A DNA stretch of 64,000 bases. It comes from Prochlorococcus sp. scB243_495L20. GTDB taxonomy: Bacteria; Cyanobacteriota; Cyanobacteriia; PCC-6307; Cyanobiaceae. Position 1 is the stretch's first letter, and each line of letters opens with the position of its first letter. Where the stretch lies: NCBI GenBank assembly GCA_000634215.1, contig JFLX01000106.1, positions 62,001 through 126,000 on the forward strand, in the 5' to 3' direction. The notes beneath the pieces were generated by a model. That model ran no database searches. It saw only the letters and a list, made by a program, of their open reading frames with translations, and was not told the origin of the DNA. A program made the translations under genes and the position numbers. Shown here piece after piece: positions 9,130 through 18,650 of the stretch.

Positions 9130-10596
9130 ATGAATTCTTGGTGTAAAAATTTAGAATTACTCATAAAATCTAGAACATCATTAATTTGGATTAGAACTAA
9201 AGAAGAGGAAAGATTAGAAAAATTAGTAAATTTCTCTTGTGAAAAACTAAATATAAAAAGATTCGTTTCCTGGGATTGTGTTAGCGGTATAAAAGGATTA
9301 ATAAATGAAGAAGGTAAATTTCCTAACAATCCTTTAGGGATCCTTAATTGGCTTAAAGAACAAAATTCTGAAGTTTCAACAGTTTTATTAGTTAAAGATT
9401 TTCATAAATTTTATGATGATCCATCTATCAATAGAACTATTAAAGAACTATCCTCAGCGCTTAAAAAAACTAGTAATAATTTAATTATTAGTTCGCATTT
9501 ATTTCCCTCATCAGAAGAGTTAGATGAATTAATGGCAATTATAAATTTACCTTTGCCTGATCAAAGAGAATTGAAAAATCTAATAAAACAAATTGCTATC
9601 AATACCAATTCCAACCTAGAGGAACATGACTTAAACGAACTTTCTATTGCTTCAAGTGGACTTACCGAATTAAAAGTAAAGCAAGTCACTGCAAAGGCCC
9701 TTGCTCAAAGAGGAAAAATAAGTAAAGAAGATATTAAAGATATTCTTGAAGAGAAAAAACAAGTAATCGCCAGAAGTGAAATTTTAGAATTTTTCGAAGC
9801 CAAATCAAGTCAAGATGATATTGGTGGTTTAAATGTTTTAAAAGTTTGGCTTAATCAAAGATATAGGGCCTTTTCCAAAGAAGCTAGAGACTATGGATTA
9901 CCTATTCCCAAGGGAGTCTTACTTGTGGGAGCTCAAGGAACAGGGAAATCGCTAACGGCAAAATCGATTTCTAAGAGTTGGTCGATGCCGCTGCTTAGGT
10001 TAGATGTTGGAAGACTATTTTCTAGCCTTGTTGGTTCAAGCGAGGCAAGAACAAGAGAAACGATATTGAGAGCAGAGGCAATGTCTCCTTGTATCCTTTG
10101 GATCGATGAAATTGACAAGGGCTTTGGTGGCGATGCTAGAAGTGATGGAGGAACAAGTCAAAGGGTTTTGGCAAGTTTGCTTACTTGGATGGCTGAAAAA
10201 GATTCCGCCGTATTTGTCATAGCTACCGCTAATGCTATAGATAAGCTTCCTGCGGAATTATTAAGGAAAGGTAGATTTGATGAGATTTTTTTTCTTGATT
10301 TACCAAATTCTGAAGAAAGATTAAGTATTCTGGACTTGCACCTAAAAAAAAGAAGACCAAGTTACAGTTTTCCTCTTTCGAGTATCATTGATAGAACAGA
10401 TGGATTCTCAGGTGCAGAACTTGAACAGGCAGTGATAGAGGGGATGCATATTTCATTCTCTGAAAATAGGGAGCTAATGGAGAAAGATTTAATTAAGGCT
10501 GTTTCTGAATTAGTTCCCTTATCAAGAACAGCTAAAGAGCAAATTGATTTACTAAAAGAATGGTCATCAACAGGACGTGCTCGTTCTGCATCGTAA
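9130..10596 (+). CDS. AAA+ ATPase, Ycf46-like
   Basis: A 488-residue protein with an N-terminal alpha/beta domain (about 1-215) and a C-terminal AAA+ module (about 225-460). The module has Walker A (GAQGTGKSLTAKS), Walker B (CILWIDEIDKGFGG), and the FtsH-like ARTRETILRAEA and RKGRFDEIFFLDLP arginine-finger region. No zinc-protease HExxH follows, which separates it from FtsH and matches the cyanobacterial/plastid Ycf46 group. That group has been linked to CO2 uptake and photosynthesis regulation in cyanobacteria; this is family knowledge, not seen here. It begins 15 bp after yidC. Confidence 0.87.
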   Translation: MNSWCKNLELLIKSRTSLIWIRTKEEERLEKLVNFSCEKLNIKRFVSWDCVSGIKGLINEEGKFPNNPLGILNWLKEQNSEVSTVLLVKDFHKFYDDPSINRTIKELSSALKKTSNNLIISSHLFPSSEELDELMAIINLPLPDQRELKNLIKQIAINTNSNLEEHDLNELSIASSGLTELKVKQVTAKALAQRGKISKEDIKDILEEKKQVIARSEILEFFEAKSSQDDIGGLNVLKVWLNQRYRAFSKEARDYGLPIPKGVLLVGAQGTGKSLTAKSISKSWSMPLLRLDVGRLFSSLVGSSEARTRETILRAEAMSPCILWIDEIDKGFGGDARSDGGTSQRVLASLLTWMAEKDSAVFVIATANAIDKLPAELLRKGRFDEIFFLDLPNSEERLSILDLHLKKRRPSYSFPLSSIIDRTDGFSGAELEQAVIEGMHISFSENRELMEKDLIKAVSELVPLSRTAKEQIDLLKEWSSTGRARSAS

Positions 10597-10719
10597 CTAA
10601 AATTGAATTTTGAAAAAATTACATAAGTTAGGAATCATTAATTTAGTTAATTTTTCATCAAAAATTCCAAATAATGATTTTAGATTAATTATCTTAATTA
10701 ATGTATTAAAAAAAAAAGA

Positions 10720-11997
10720 GTGTTAGATCAAAAATTAATAAGAGAAAATCCATCATTTGTTGAAGAGAATTTATCTTTAAGAGGAAAAGTATATAAGATA
10801 TCTCATATACACGAATTAACTGTCACGAAAAAAGAAGTTGATATAGAATTGTCTACTCTTCAATCTGAAAGTAAAAAATTAAGCAAATCAATTGGTCAAG
10901 TTATTGGAAAATCGCGAAATACTAATCCACAAGAACTAAATGATTTAAAGAAAAAGGGAAACGAATACAGAATTAAAATTTCTGAACTTGAAGAGAAACA
11001 AAGAAAGTTAAATAAAGAAGTAGATGATGAGATTTATAATCTGCCAAATTTTCCAAGCAAAGATGCACCTATCGGAAAAGATGAAAGTGATAATGTACAA
11101 ATAAAAACATGGGGGGAACCTCTTAGAAAAGAGAATTTAAAATCACACTGGGAACTAGGAGAAAGTCTTAATATTTTTGACTCTGTAAAATCGACAAAAG
11201 TATCAAAAAGTCGTTTTATTACCCTTATAGGTAATGGTGCCAGATTAGAGAGGGCATTGATTAATTTTATGCTCGATATACATACTAAAAATGGTTATTT
11301 AGAGTTAATGCCTCCAGCTTTAGTAAATTCAGAAAGTCTTAAGGGATCTGGGCAATTGCCAAAGTTTTCAAATGAAAGTTTTAAATGTTCTAACGACGAT
11401 TTATGGCTTTCTCCAACAGCTGAAGTTCCATTAACTGCTTTTCATAGAAACGAGATTATTGATCCCGAGCAGTTACCCATCAAATATGTTGCATATAGTC
11501 CATGTTTTAGGAGAGAAGCTGGCAGCTATGGAAGGGATACTAAAGGTTTAATAAGACTTCATCAATTTAATAAGGTTGAGCTTTACTGGTTTTGTGATCC
11601 GAGAAAATCTTTAGAAGCTCATCAAAAGATTACTTCTGATGCAGAAAGTATTTTAAAAAAGCTAAATCTACCTTACAGATTAGTAGATATTTGTACTGGA
11701 GACTTAGGCTTTTCTTCTAGTAGAACTTTTGATCTTGAAGTTTGGCTTCCCAGTAGTAAATGTTACAGAGAAATTTCAAGTTGCAGTAATTGCCTAGACT
11801 TTCAAGCACGTAGATCATCAATAAGATCAAAAATTGACAAAAAAAGTACATATTTACATACCTTAAATGGCAGTGGTCTTGCTGTTGGAAGAACAATGGC
11901 CGCGATTCTTGAGAATGGCCAACAAACAGATGGTAGCGTTAAGATTCCAGATGCTCTGGTTCCATATTTTGGATCAAATTTTTTAAAAACTGCTTAA
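10720..11997 (+). CDS. serS: Seryl-tRNA synthetase
   Basis: A 425-residue class II aminoacyl-tRNA synthetase charging tRNA-Ser. GTG start gives [18 protein letters not shown], the usual bacterial N-terminus, leading into the long antiparallel coiled-coil arm (about residues 25-100) that grips the tRNA. Catalytic motifs are visible: [16 protein letters not shown], motif 2 [36 protein letters not shown], and motif 3 [16 protein letters not shown]. Length is normal. Ends 9 bp before rseP. Confidence 0.97.
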   Translation: MLDQKLIRENPSFVEENLSLRGKVYKISHIHELTVTKKEVDIELSTLQSESKKLSKSIGQVIGKSRNTNPQELNDLKKKGNEYRIKISELEEKQRKLNKEVDDEIYNLPNFPSKDAPIGKDESDNVQIKTWGEPLRKENLKSHWELGESLNIFDSVKSTKVSKSRFITLIGNGARLERALINFMLDIHTKNGYLELMPPALVNSESLKGSGQLPKFSNESFKCSNDDLWLSPTAEVPLTAFHRNEIIDPEQLPIKYVAYSPCFRREAGSYGRDTKGLIRLHQFNKVELYWFCDPRKSLEAHQKITSDAESILKKLNLPYRLVDICTGDLGFSSSRTFDLEVWLPSSKCYREISSCSNCLDFQARRSSIRSKIDKKSTYLHTLNGSGLAVGRTMAAILENGQQTDGSVKIPDALVPYFGSNFLKTA

Positions 11998-12006
11998 AAT
12001 AAAATA

Positions 12007-13086
12007 ATGAATGTTTTAACCTCAATAACAGTACTTGGATTTCTCATATTTTTTCATGAGATGGGGCATTTTCTTGCGGCAATTTTGCAAGGTATTTATG
12101 TAGATGGATTTTCCATTGGATTTGGACCTTCAATAATACAAAAAAAGTTTAGGGATATCACTTACTCATTAAGAGCTTTTCCTCTTGGAGGCTTTGTATC
12201 CTTTCCTGATGAAGAACTAAATAATATTGACCCTAAAGATCCAAATCTTTTAAAAAATAGGCCAATAATTCAGAGAGTTATTGTAATTTCAGCTGGAGTT
12301 TTCGCTAACTTAATCCTTGCTTACACTATATTAATTATAAATATCACTACTCTTGGCATTCCATACGATCCAGAACCAGGTATTTTAGTTTTAGCGATTC
12401 AACCTGAAAAGGCTGCTTCTCTTGCTGGCTTAGAACCAGGAGATAAAATATTAGAAATTGAAAATAGTACTTTAGGCATTGGTGATCAAGCTGTTTCCAC
12501 TTTAGTAAAAGAGATTCAAAATTCATCAGGGGAACCAATTTCAATAAATATTGTAAGAGATGGAATTTTCAAAGAGTTAACTTTGATTCCAAAAAATATT
12601 GATGGGAAAGGAACCATAGGTGCTCAATTGCAGCCGAATATAAGAAAAGAAACTAAAAAAACAAAGAACGTTTTTGAAATTTTTAAATACACTAACAACG
12701 AGTTTTCATCACTTTTGGTAAAAACAATTCAAGGTTATAAAGGATTAATAACAAATTTCGCCTCAACAGCTCAACAATTAAGTGGACCTGTCAAAATAGT
12801 TGAAATAGGAGCGCAATTATCTCAACAAGGGGGGACAGGCATATTATTATTTGCGGCTTTAATTTCTATAAACTTAGCAGTTCTAAATTCATTGCCTTTA
12901 CCACTACTAGATGGGGGACAACTTGTTTTCACCTTAATTGAAGGGTTCAGGGGAAAACCTGTTCCAATCAAGGTACAAATGGTTGTTACTCAGTCCAGTT
13001 TTTTTCTTTTAGTTGGACTAAGTGTACTGCTCATCATTCGAGATACAAGTCAACTTTTAATAGTACAAAGATTACTAAACCAATAA
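12007..13086 (+). CDS. rseP: RIP metalloprotease RseP-type site-2 protease (M50)
   Basis: A 359-residue intramembrane zinc protease that cuts transmembrane substrates such as anti-sigma factors and signal-peptide remnants. The first TM segment carries the HEMGH (HExxH) metal site (LIFFHEMGHFLAA); the second zinc-ligand motif NSLPLPLLDGGQL is near residue 300. A single PDZ domain occupies about 115-200 (VLAIQPEKAASLAGLEPGDKILEI). The M50 length and layout are normal for cyanobacteria. Ten bp after serS and 64 bp before rpsN. Confidence 0.93.
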   Translation: MNVLTSITVLGFLIFFHEMGHFLAAILQGIYVDGFSIGFGPSIIQKKFRDITYSLRAFPLGGFVSFPDEELNNIDPKDPNLLKNRPIIQRVIVISAGVFANLILAYTILIINITTLGIPYDPEPGILVLAIQPEKAASLAGLEPGDKILEIENSTLGIGDQAVSTLVKEIQNSSGEPISINIVRDGIFKELTLIPKNIDGKGTIGAQLQPNIRKETKKTKNVFEIFKYTNNEFSSLLVKTIQGYKGLITNFASTAQQLSGPVKIVEIGAQLSQQGGTGILLFAALISINLAVLNSLPLPLLDGGQLVFTLIEGFRGKPVPIKVQMVVTQSSFFLLVGLSVLLIIRDTSQLLIVQRLLNQ

Positions 13087-13150
13087 ATCAATTTCAAAAA
13101 TTGTTAGTCAAGCTGTTAAAATAATATTAGTTTTTTAATTTTTTTCTTAA

Positions 13151-13453
13151 ATGGCGAAGAAGTCCATGATTGCGAGAGAGGTCAAACGCAAAAAACTTGT
13201 AAAAAAATATGCTGCAAAAAGGAAATCTTTATTAGATGAATTTAATGCTGCAAAAGATCCAATGGAAAGGTTAGAAATACATAGAAAGATTCAAGGTCTA
13301 CCTAGGAATTCTGCTCCAAATAGAGTAAGAAATAGATGTTGGGCTACTGGTAAGCCTCGAGGAGTTTATAGAGACTTTGGTCTTTGCAGAAATCAATTGA
13401 GACAAAGAGCTCATAATGGTGAACTTCCTGGAGTAGTCAAATCAAGTTGGTAG
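13151..13453 (+). CDS. rpsN: 30S ribosomal protein S14
   Basis: A 100-residue uS14 of the long, zinc-independent (C-minus) form. It has the basic N-terminus [21 protein letters not shown] and the conserved C-terminal [25 protein letters not shown]. The four-cysteine zinc site of short S14 is absent, as expected for this form. Located between rseP and pnp, a typical marine cyanobacterial order. Confidence 0.97.
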   Translation: MAKKSMIAREVKRKKLVKKYAAKRKSLLDEFNAAKDPMERLEIHRKIQGLPRNSAPNRVRNRCWATGKPRGVYRDFGLCRNQLRQRAHNGELPGVVKSSW

Positions 13454-13478
13454 TATAAAGTTTCTACTTAACATCTAA

Positions 13479-13507
13479 TTTTCTAATGAAAAACGATAAT
13501 TAGAAAA
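13479..13507 (+). terminator. Possible weak stem-loop after rpsN
   Basis: A 9-bp perfect inverted repeat (TTTTCTAAT and ATTAGAAAA) separated by 11 bases lies 25 bp after the rpsN stop. It is A+T-rich, so as an intrinsic terminator it would be weak and no clean T-run follows. It is the only clear dyad in the 170-bp rpsN-pnp gap. Confidence 0.3.
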
Positions 13508-13623
13508 ATAAATATTCATTTTTTGGACATTTTTAAGAATTTTTATAGCTTATCTAAATAATTCACTCAATATGTCCCTATAAAATGTAAGAATAAATTA
13601 TGTATAGATTTATAATTTAAAAA

Positions 13624-15789
13624 GTGGAAGGACAAAATAAGTCGATCACGTTTGACGGACGAGAGATACGACTAACTACAGGACTATATGCTCCTCAAGC
13701 AAATGGCTCAGTAATGATTGAGTGTGGGGACACCTCTCTATTAGTTACAGCTACACAAACAACGAAGAAAGAAGCTTCCGATTTTCTACCTCTAATTTGT
13801 GACTATGAGGAAAAGCTATATGCTGCTGGAAGAATTCCAGGTGGTTTTATGAGGAGAGAAGGTCGCCCTCCAGAAAGAGCAACTCTTATCTCAAGATTGA
13901 TTGATAGGCCAATGAGGCCTCTTTTCCCCTCATGGATGAGAGACGAGATACAAATAGTTGCCTCTTGCCTTTCTTTAGATGAAAGAGTTCCAGCAGATGT
14001 ATTGGCTGTTACAGGGGCATCAATAGCAACTTTACTTGGAGAAATACCATTTTATGGTCCAATGGCTGCAGTTAGAGTTGGTCTAATTGGTGATGATTTC
14101 ATCTTAAATCCAAGCTATAGAGAAATAGAAAAAGGAGATTTAGACATTGTAGTCGCAGGATCACCTGACGGCATTGTCATGATTGAGGCAGGTGCCAACC
14201 AATTATCAGAGCAAGATACTATCGAAGCTATAGATTTTGGTTATGAGGCAGTTACTGAACTTATTAAGTCTCAAGAAGATTTACTAAAAGATTTAGGGAT
14301 AAAACAGGTTAAGCCATCGAAACCTGAAGAAGATAAAACATTGCCATCTTATTTAGAGAAAAATTGTACAAAATCAATTGAGTTAGTTTTAAAGAAATTT
14401 GATATCTCAAAAGAAGATAGAGATCTTGAACTCGAAAAAATAAAAGTTGATGCTCAAGTAAAAATTGAATCCTTGAAAGATGAAAACCAATTAAAAGTTC
14501 TTCTTGCGGAAAATGAAAAATTATTAAGCGCCGACTTTAAAAAACTTACAAAGAAATTAATGAGGTCTCAGATTATTAACGACAATAAGAGAGTTGATGG
14601 TAGAGAACTTGACGAAGTTAGAAAAATATCAGCTTCTGCAGGAATTCTTCCAAAAAGAGTTCATGGTTCTGCATTGTTTCAAAGAGGCCTAACCCAAGTT
14701 TTATCTACAACTACATTAGGTACGCCTAGTGATGCTCAAGAAATGGATGACCTCAATCCAAGCACTGAAAAAACTTATCTACATCACTATAATTTCCCTC
14801 CTTATTCAGTTGGGGAAACGAGACCAATGAGAACTCCTGGAAGAAGAGAAATTGGCCATGGAGCATTAGCTGAGAGAGCAATAATCCCAGTATTACCAGG
14901 AAAAGAAACATTTCCTTATGTGTTAAGGGTTGTTAGCGAAGTGTTAAGTTCCAACGGATCTACTTCAATGGGTTCTGTATGTGGAAGTACGCTTTCATTA
15001 TTAGATGCAGGGGTTCCTTTAAAAGCCCCTGTCAGTGGTACTGCCATGGGTTTGATCAAGGAGGGTGAAGAAGTACGCATACTTACAGATATACAAGGAA
15101 TTGAGGATTTTCTTGGGGATATGGACTTTAAGGTTGCTGGTACTGATAAGGGAATAACAGCTTTGCAAATGGATATGAAAATCACAGGTTTACCAGTCTC
15201 TACTATTTCTGATGCCATTAAAAAAGCTCGTCCTGCAAGATTACATATCTTAGAAAAGATGCAAGAGGCGATAGATAAACCTCAAGAATCCCTTTCACCT
15301 CATGCTCCTCGACTTTTAAGTTTTAGAATTGATCCTGAACTTATTGGGACAGTCATTGGACCTGGTGGAAGAACTATAAAAGGAATTACTGAAAGAACCA
15401 ATACAAAAATTGACATTGAAGATGGGGGTATTGTAACTATTGCTTCTCATGACGGGGCTGCCGCAGAAGAAGCTCAAAAAATAATTGAAGGATTAACACG
15501 AAAGGTTCATGAAGGCGAAATCTTCTCTGGGGTCGTAACGAGAATAATACCTATAGGTGCTTTCGTAGAAATATTACCCGGTAAAGAAGGCATGGTTCAC
15601 ATTTCTCAGTTATCTGAAGCAAGGGTTGAAAGAGTTGAAGATGTTGTTAGACAAGGAGATGAAGTTACTGTAAGAGTTAGAGAAATTGACAGCAGAGGAA
15701 GAATTAATCTTACGTTGAGAGGGGTAGGACAAAACAATGGAATGTCTTATCCCGAACCAACTCCAACTCCAGTTGCTCCACTAAACTAA
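13624..15789 (+). CDS. pnp: Polynucleotide phosphorylase
   Basis: A 721-residue 3'-5' phosphorolytic exoribonuclease/polymerase, a core RNA-decay enzyme. GTG start. Two RNase PH domains (about 10-225 and 320-545) are joined by the alpha-helical linker; typical text includes [53 protein letters not shown] and [12 protein letters not shown]. These are followed by the KH domain ([17 protein letters not shown], about 565-625) and an S1 domain ([20 protein letters not shown], about 635-705). The preceding 170 bp hold its promoter; a TATAAAAT sequence at 13579-13586 is a candidate -10, unproven. It converges on cysQ with a 12-bp gap. Confidence 0.97.
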   Translation: MEGQNKSITFDGREIRLTTGLYAPQANGSVMIECGDTSLLVTATQTTKKEASDFLPLICDYEEKLYAAGRIPGGFMRREGRPPERATLISRLIDRPMRPLFPSWMRDEIQIVASCLSLDERVPADVLAVTGASIATLLGEIPFYGPMAAVRVGLIGDDFILNPSYREIEKGDLDIVVAGSPDGIVMIEAGANQLSEQDTIEAIDFGYEAVTELIKSQEDLLKDLGIKQVKPSKPEEDKTLPSYLEKNCTKSIELVLKKFDISKEDRDLELEKIKVDAQVKIESLKDENQLKVLLAENEKLLSADFKKLTKKLMRSQIINDNKRVDGRELDEVRKISASAGILPKRVHGSALFQRGLTQVLSTTTLGTPSDAQEMDDLNPSTEKTYLHHYNFPPYSVGETRPMRTPGRREIGHGALAERAIIPVLPGKETFPYVLRVVSEVLSSNGSTSMGSVCGSTLSLLDAGVPLKAPVSGTAMGLIKEGEEVRILTDIQGIEDFLGDMDFKVAGTDKGITALQMDMKITGLPVSTISDAIKKARPARLHILEKMQEAIDKPQESLSPHAPRLLSFRIDPELIGTVIGPGGRTIKGITERTNTKIDIEDGGIVTIASHDGAAAEEAQKIIEGLTRKVHEGEIFSGVVTRIIPIGAFVEILPGKEGMVHISQLSEARVERVEDVVRQGDEVTVRVREIDSRGRINLTLRGVGQNNGMSYPEPTPTPVAPLN

Positions 15790-15801
15790 AAACTAAATAA
15801 G

Positions 15802-16695
15802 TTATATATCATTACCCTCAATAATATTCCTTATTTCGCGACAAATACTCCCATGAGTTTTCCTATTATTTGTTGCAACTATAACTCCCCGTTGCTCGAA
15901 ATTATTTTTCCCATAAGAGAGTTCTTGATTATCTAAGTTTGTTATTGCACCACCAGCTGCTTTCAGAATTGACTCTGGAGCAGCAAAATCCCAATCCTTT
16001 GGTGAACTTTTCCCTGGCAAACTAAGACAAATATAAATATCAGATTCTCCGCTAACTATAGATGCTATTTTGCACCCAATGCTTCCCATTATTTCTACCT
16101 TACAGAAATTAATTTTCTGAACTAATTTTTTTAAAGCTTTATTTCTATGATTTTTACTCGTTACTAATGTCATGTCTTGCAGCTTTTTTTCCTTAAGTAG
16201 AACTGGAGCACATTTTGATCCATCTCTTTTTTCACACCAAGCCTTGTCCCCATCTGCAATCCATAATTCACCTTTTGCAGGTATCAATACTACTCCGATA
16301 TATGGTTTTTGCTTATAATTTAATGCTAAATGCATAGCATAATTGCTCGTACCTTGAATAAAATCTTTAGTTCCATCAAGAGGATCAAGCACCCAAATCC
16401 AATCCCCATTTGAAGTATTTCTAAACGGTTCTAATTTTACATTTTCTTCACTTAAGATCTCCCAGTTTATATTTTTGTACTTTCTATTAATTGTCTGGAT
16501 AATTAGTTCATTAACTTTTAAATCTGCAATTGTTACCGGATCATTTAGATTCTTATTATGTAATAAGTTATTTTTATTTTTTGGATCTTTAAGAACACCA
16601 GAATAATAAAGCAATGCATCTGAAGCTTCCCAACTCAAAGTTCTAAGATCATCTATAAGATTACAAATGTCGACACCAAGAGGTAATTTAGCCAC
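15802..16695 (-). CDS. cysQ: 3'(2'),5'-bisphosphate nucleotidase CysQ (inositol monophosphatase family)
   Basis: A Mg-dependent phosphatase that removes the 3'-phosphate from PAP/PAPS, protecting sulfur metabolism. Metal-binding motifs of the IMPase superfamily are present: ILSEEN, WVLDPLDGTKDFIQG, and the C-terminal DWDFAAPESILKAAGG. The frame is open to an ATG at 16725, but that start would overlap rsmI. The GTG at 16695, giving VAKLPLGVDICNLIDDL (297 aa), fits family N-termini and leaves only 3 bp between the two divergent start codons, so it is preferred. Confidence 0.9.
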   Translation of the reverse strand: MAKLPLGVDICNLIDDLRTLSWEASDALLYYSGVLKDPKNKNNLLHNKNLNDPVTIADLKVNELIIQTINRKYKNINWEILSEENVKLEPFRNTSNGDWIWVLDPLDGTKDFIQGTSNYAMHLALNYKQKPYIGVVLIPAKGELWIADGDKAWCEKRDGSKCAPVLLKEKKLQDMTLVTSKNHRNKALKKLVQKINFCKVEIMGSIGCKIASIVSGESDIYICLSLPGKSSPKDWDFAAPESILKAAGGAITNLDNQELSYGKNNFEQRGVIVATNNRKTHGSICREIRNIIEGNDI

Positions 16696-16698
16696 AAA

Positions 16699-17565
16699 AT
16701 GAATAATAAAACACCATTCTCTCACAAAAACTATGAACCCGAAAAAGGTGTTTTATTTATAGTTGGAACTCCTATAGGAAATTTAAATGATATCTCCTTC
16801 AGAGCAATAAAAATTCTCACTGAGGTTACTTTAATTGCATGCGAGGATACAAGACAAACAAAAAAAATAATGAGTAAATATGAAATTACTAATAAGCTAA
16901 TCAGCTTTAACAAAGTTAATTCTTTTAAAAAAACTCCAAAATTAATTGATAATCTTCTTTCTGGCAAATCAATAGCATTAGTTAGTGACGCAGGCATGCC
17001 AAGTATATGTGATCCCGGAGAAGAACTTATTAGAGATGCCAGATCTAATGGAATAAATGTTACTTGCATCCCTGGTCCATGTGCAGCACTTACTGCAATT
17101 GTATCAAGTGGATTTAACTCTTCTAGATTCACATTTGAAGGTTTTCTTCCAAGGAAAAATTCTATGAGAGAAAGTATCCTTTTAGAATTATGTAAAAATG
17201 AAAAGACAACCATCCTGTATGAAGCACCACATCGTTTGAAAAGCTTATTAAAAGAATTAAAAAAGTATTTTGGGAGCGGAAGAGAAATTCAAGTTTCGCG
17301 AGAACTAACCAAAAAATTTGAGGAACAGATTGGAGGAAATATTGAAGAGGTGATTAATTATTTTGAAAACAAAGATGTTATTGGCGAAATAACAGTTGTA
17401 ATAAAGGGTCTAAATAAAAGAAAAGAAAAGAAGGAAATCAATAAAAATGCAATTAAAAATGATCTTAATGATTTAATTAATGCTGGTTTAAGTCTTTCCG
17501 CTGCTTCAAAGTATCTTGCAAAAAAAAATAATATTAAGAAAAGCTTTATTTATAATTTGTATTAA
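16699..17565 (+). CDS. rsmI: 16S rRNA (cytidine1402-2'-O)-methyltransferase
   Basis: A 288-residue SAM-dependent methyltransferase of the tetrapyrrole-methylase fold that 2'-O-methylates C1402 in the decoding centre of 16S rRNA. Conserved text: GVLFIVGTPIGNLNDISFRA, ACEDTRQTKKIM, ALVSDAGMPSICDPGEELI, CIPGPCAALTAIVSSG, FEGFLPRK and TTILYEAPHRL. Length is normal. It is read divergently from cysQ with its start 4 bp from the GTG of that gene, so its leader lies inside cysQ. Confidence 0.95.
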   Translation: MNNKTPFSHKNYEPEKGVLFIVGTPIGNLNDISFRAIKILTEVTLIACEDTRQTKKIMSKYEITNKLISFNKVNSFKKTPKLIDNLLSGKSIALVSDAGMPSICDPGEELIRDARSNGINVTCIPGPCAALTAIVSSGFNSSRFTFEGFLPRKNSMRESILLELCKNEKTTILYEAPHRLKSLLKELKKYFGSGREIQVSRELTKKFEEQIGGNIEEVINYFENKDVIGEITVVIKGLNKRKEKKEINKNAIKNDLNDLINAGLSLSAASKYLAKKNNIKKSFIYNLY

Positions 17566-17587
17566 AATGAGTTAATTTTAGTAAAAA

Positions 17588-17821
17588 ATGACTTTCTATC
17601 TTAAAAAATTATTTTATATTTTTACATTTAATTTTTCTTTATTTCTGCTTTTAATTATTGGGATACAAAATAGTTCAAACAAACAAAAAGTAAGCTTTAT
17701 TATAAACGACACTATAAAATTACCAATCAGTTTCATAATCGGGCTAAGTTTTATTAGCGGTTCTATTACAGGAAGTGTTATGAATCTAAATATTAAAAAA
17801 GATAATCAAGAAATTTCTTAA
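17588..17821 (+). CDS. LapA-like (DUF1049) small membrane protein
   Basis: A 77-residue protein with two hydrophobic segments, about 7-27 and 45-65, in the LapA/DUF1049 arrangement (TIKLPISFIIGLSFISGSITGSVM). Family members sit in the inner membrane and in E. coli LapA takes part in LPS assembly control; the cyanobacterial role is not established. It begins 22 bp after rsmI and overlaps the convergent HTH gene by 4 bp at its stop. Confidence 0.65.
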   Translation: MTFYLKKLFYIFTFNFSLFLLLIIGIQNSSNKQKVSFIINDTIKLPISFIIGLSFISGSITGSVMNLNIKKDNQEIS

Positions 17822-18462
17822 AGCGCTATCAATGTGTCAGAACTTACAATTCTTGTAATACCCCTTGAAATTAAATAAGGTGCAACAATTTTAAAAACAT
17901 TTGTATTTGGAACCTTTATTACTCTTTGTTCCTTATTACAAAAACTTTTTGCAATTTTCCTATCAACAAAAATTTCGATTGTTTTTCTTTTTAATTCATC
18001 TTCTGAGAGGAAGTTCCATGTAGGGTAATCATTTAAAAGTTTTGTAACTAGTTCGATATTTTGATCGACAATAAGAAAAACTAATTTTGGGAAATTAATT
18101 TCAGCAATAGGAATAGAGGAAAGATCTTTTTGAGGTAAATTATCTATTTCGCAATCTAAAGGAGAAATTTCAACAAATGACTGACAAATAAATTCTTTAT
18201 CTTGATGCTGAGTACTTGCTATTTCATTATTAGAAATTATTTCAGGATTTAAATCCTCTTTAAAATTAGTAGCCTTATTTTTTCTTTTAGTATTTGTTTG
18301 GCAAATAATATTATATTTTTCTAGACTAATATTTTTTTTTAAGTGACGCGAAATAGTAATTTTTGTACAATTAAATGCCTTAGATAATTCATCAATAGTA
18401 TTGCCATTAATAAAACTATCAATAATTTCTTTAATCTTTTTTTCAGAAATTTTCCTAGGCAC
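17818..18462 (-). CDS. HTH-domain protein of unknown function
   Basis: A 214-residue protein. Residues 1-45 form a resolvase-like helix-turn-helix (KIKEIIDSFINGNTIDELS then FNCTKITISRHLKKN). The middle (50-110) is polar and low-complexity, and the last 100 residues form a domain I do not recognise (LVFLIVDQNIELVTKLLND, IKVPNTNVFKIVAPYLISRG). Proteins of this layout appear to be specific to marine picocyanobacteria. It diverges from manC, across 173 bp that contain an imperfect 16-nt direct repeat, so a role as local regulator of the polysaccharide island is conceivable but unproven. Confidence 0.6.
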   Translation of the reverse strand: MPRKISEKKIKEIIDSFINGNTIDELSKAFNCTKITISRHLKKNISLEKYNIICQTNTKRKNKATNFKEDLNPEIISNNEIASTQHQDKEFICQSFVEISPLDCEIDNLPQKDLSSIPIAEINFPKLVFLIVDQNIELVTKLLNDYPTWNFLSEDELKRKTIEIFVDRKIAKSFCNKEQRVIKVPNTNVFKIVAPYLISRGITRIVSSDTLIAL

Positions 18463-18575
18463 TAATTTTATTACTCTAAAAATATTTTATTACTCAATTT
18501 AATTAAAAAATACTTTTAAAAACAGTTTTTAACTATAAGGTAGATTAATATTTTTAACTAATAAAAATTTCATTA

Positions 18576-18650
18576 TTTGCAAAATTCTAATTCCTAGTTA
18601 TGAATTAAAGAAAGAATAAAAATAAAATAAAAATTTTGCAAAACTCTAAT
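18576..18650. repeat. Pair of imperfect 16-nt direct repeats before manC
   Basis: TTTGCAAAATTCTAAT at 18576-18591 recurs as TTTGCAAAACTCTAAT at 18635-18650, 15 of 16 bases identical and 59 bases apart. The second copy overlaps the TTG start of manC. They lie in the divergent region between the HTH gene and manC and could be operator sites; chance in A+T-rich DNA cannot be excluded. Confidence 0.4.

Noticed and set aside
14916-15218. 100-codon minus-strand frame inside pnp
   Set aside because: Overlaps the second RNase PH domain of PNPase, whose protein is strongly conserved; composition is that of a shadow frame.
16696-16725. ATG at 16725 as the start of cysQ
   Set aside because: It would force the two divergent genes to overlap by 27 bp and adds ten residues not expected for the family; the GTG at 16695 fits better.
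16731-17213. 160-codon minus-strand frame opposite rsmI
   Set aside because: Long but fully antisense to conserved RsmI motifs and without any recognisable domain.
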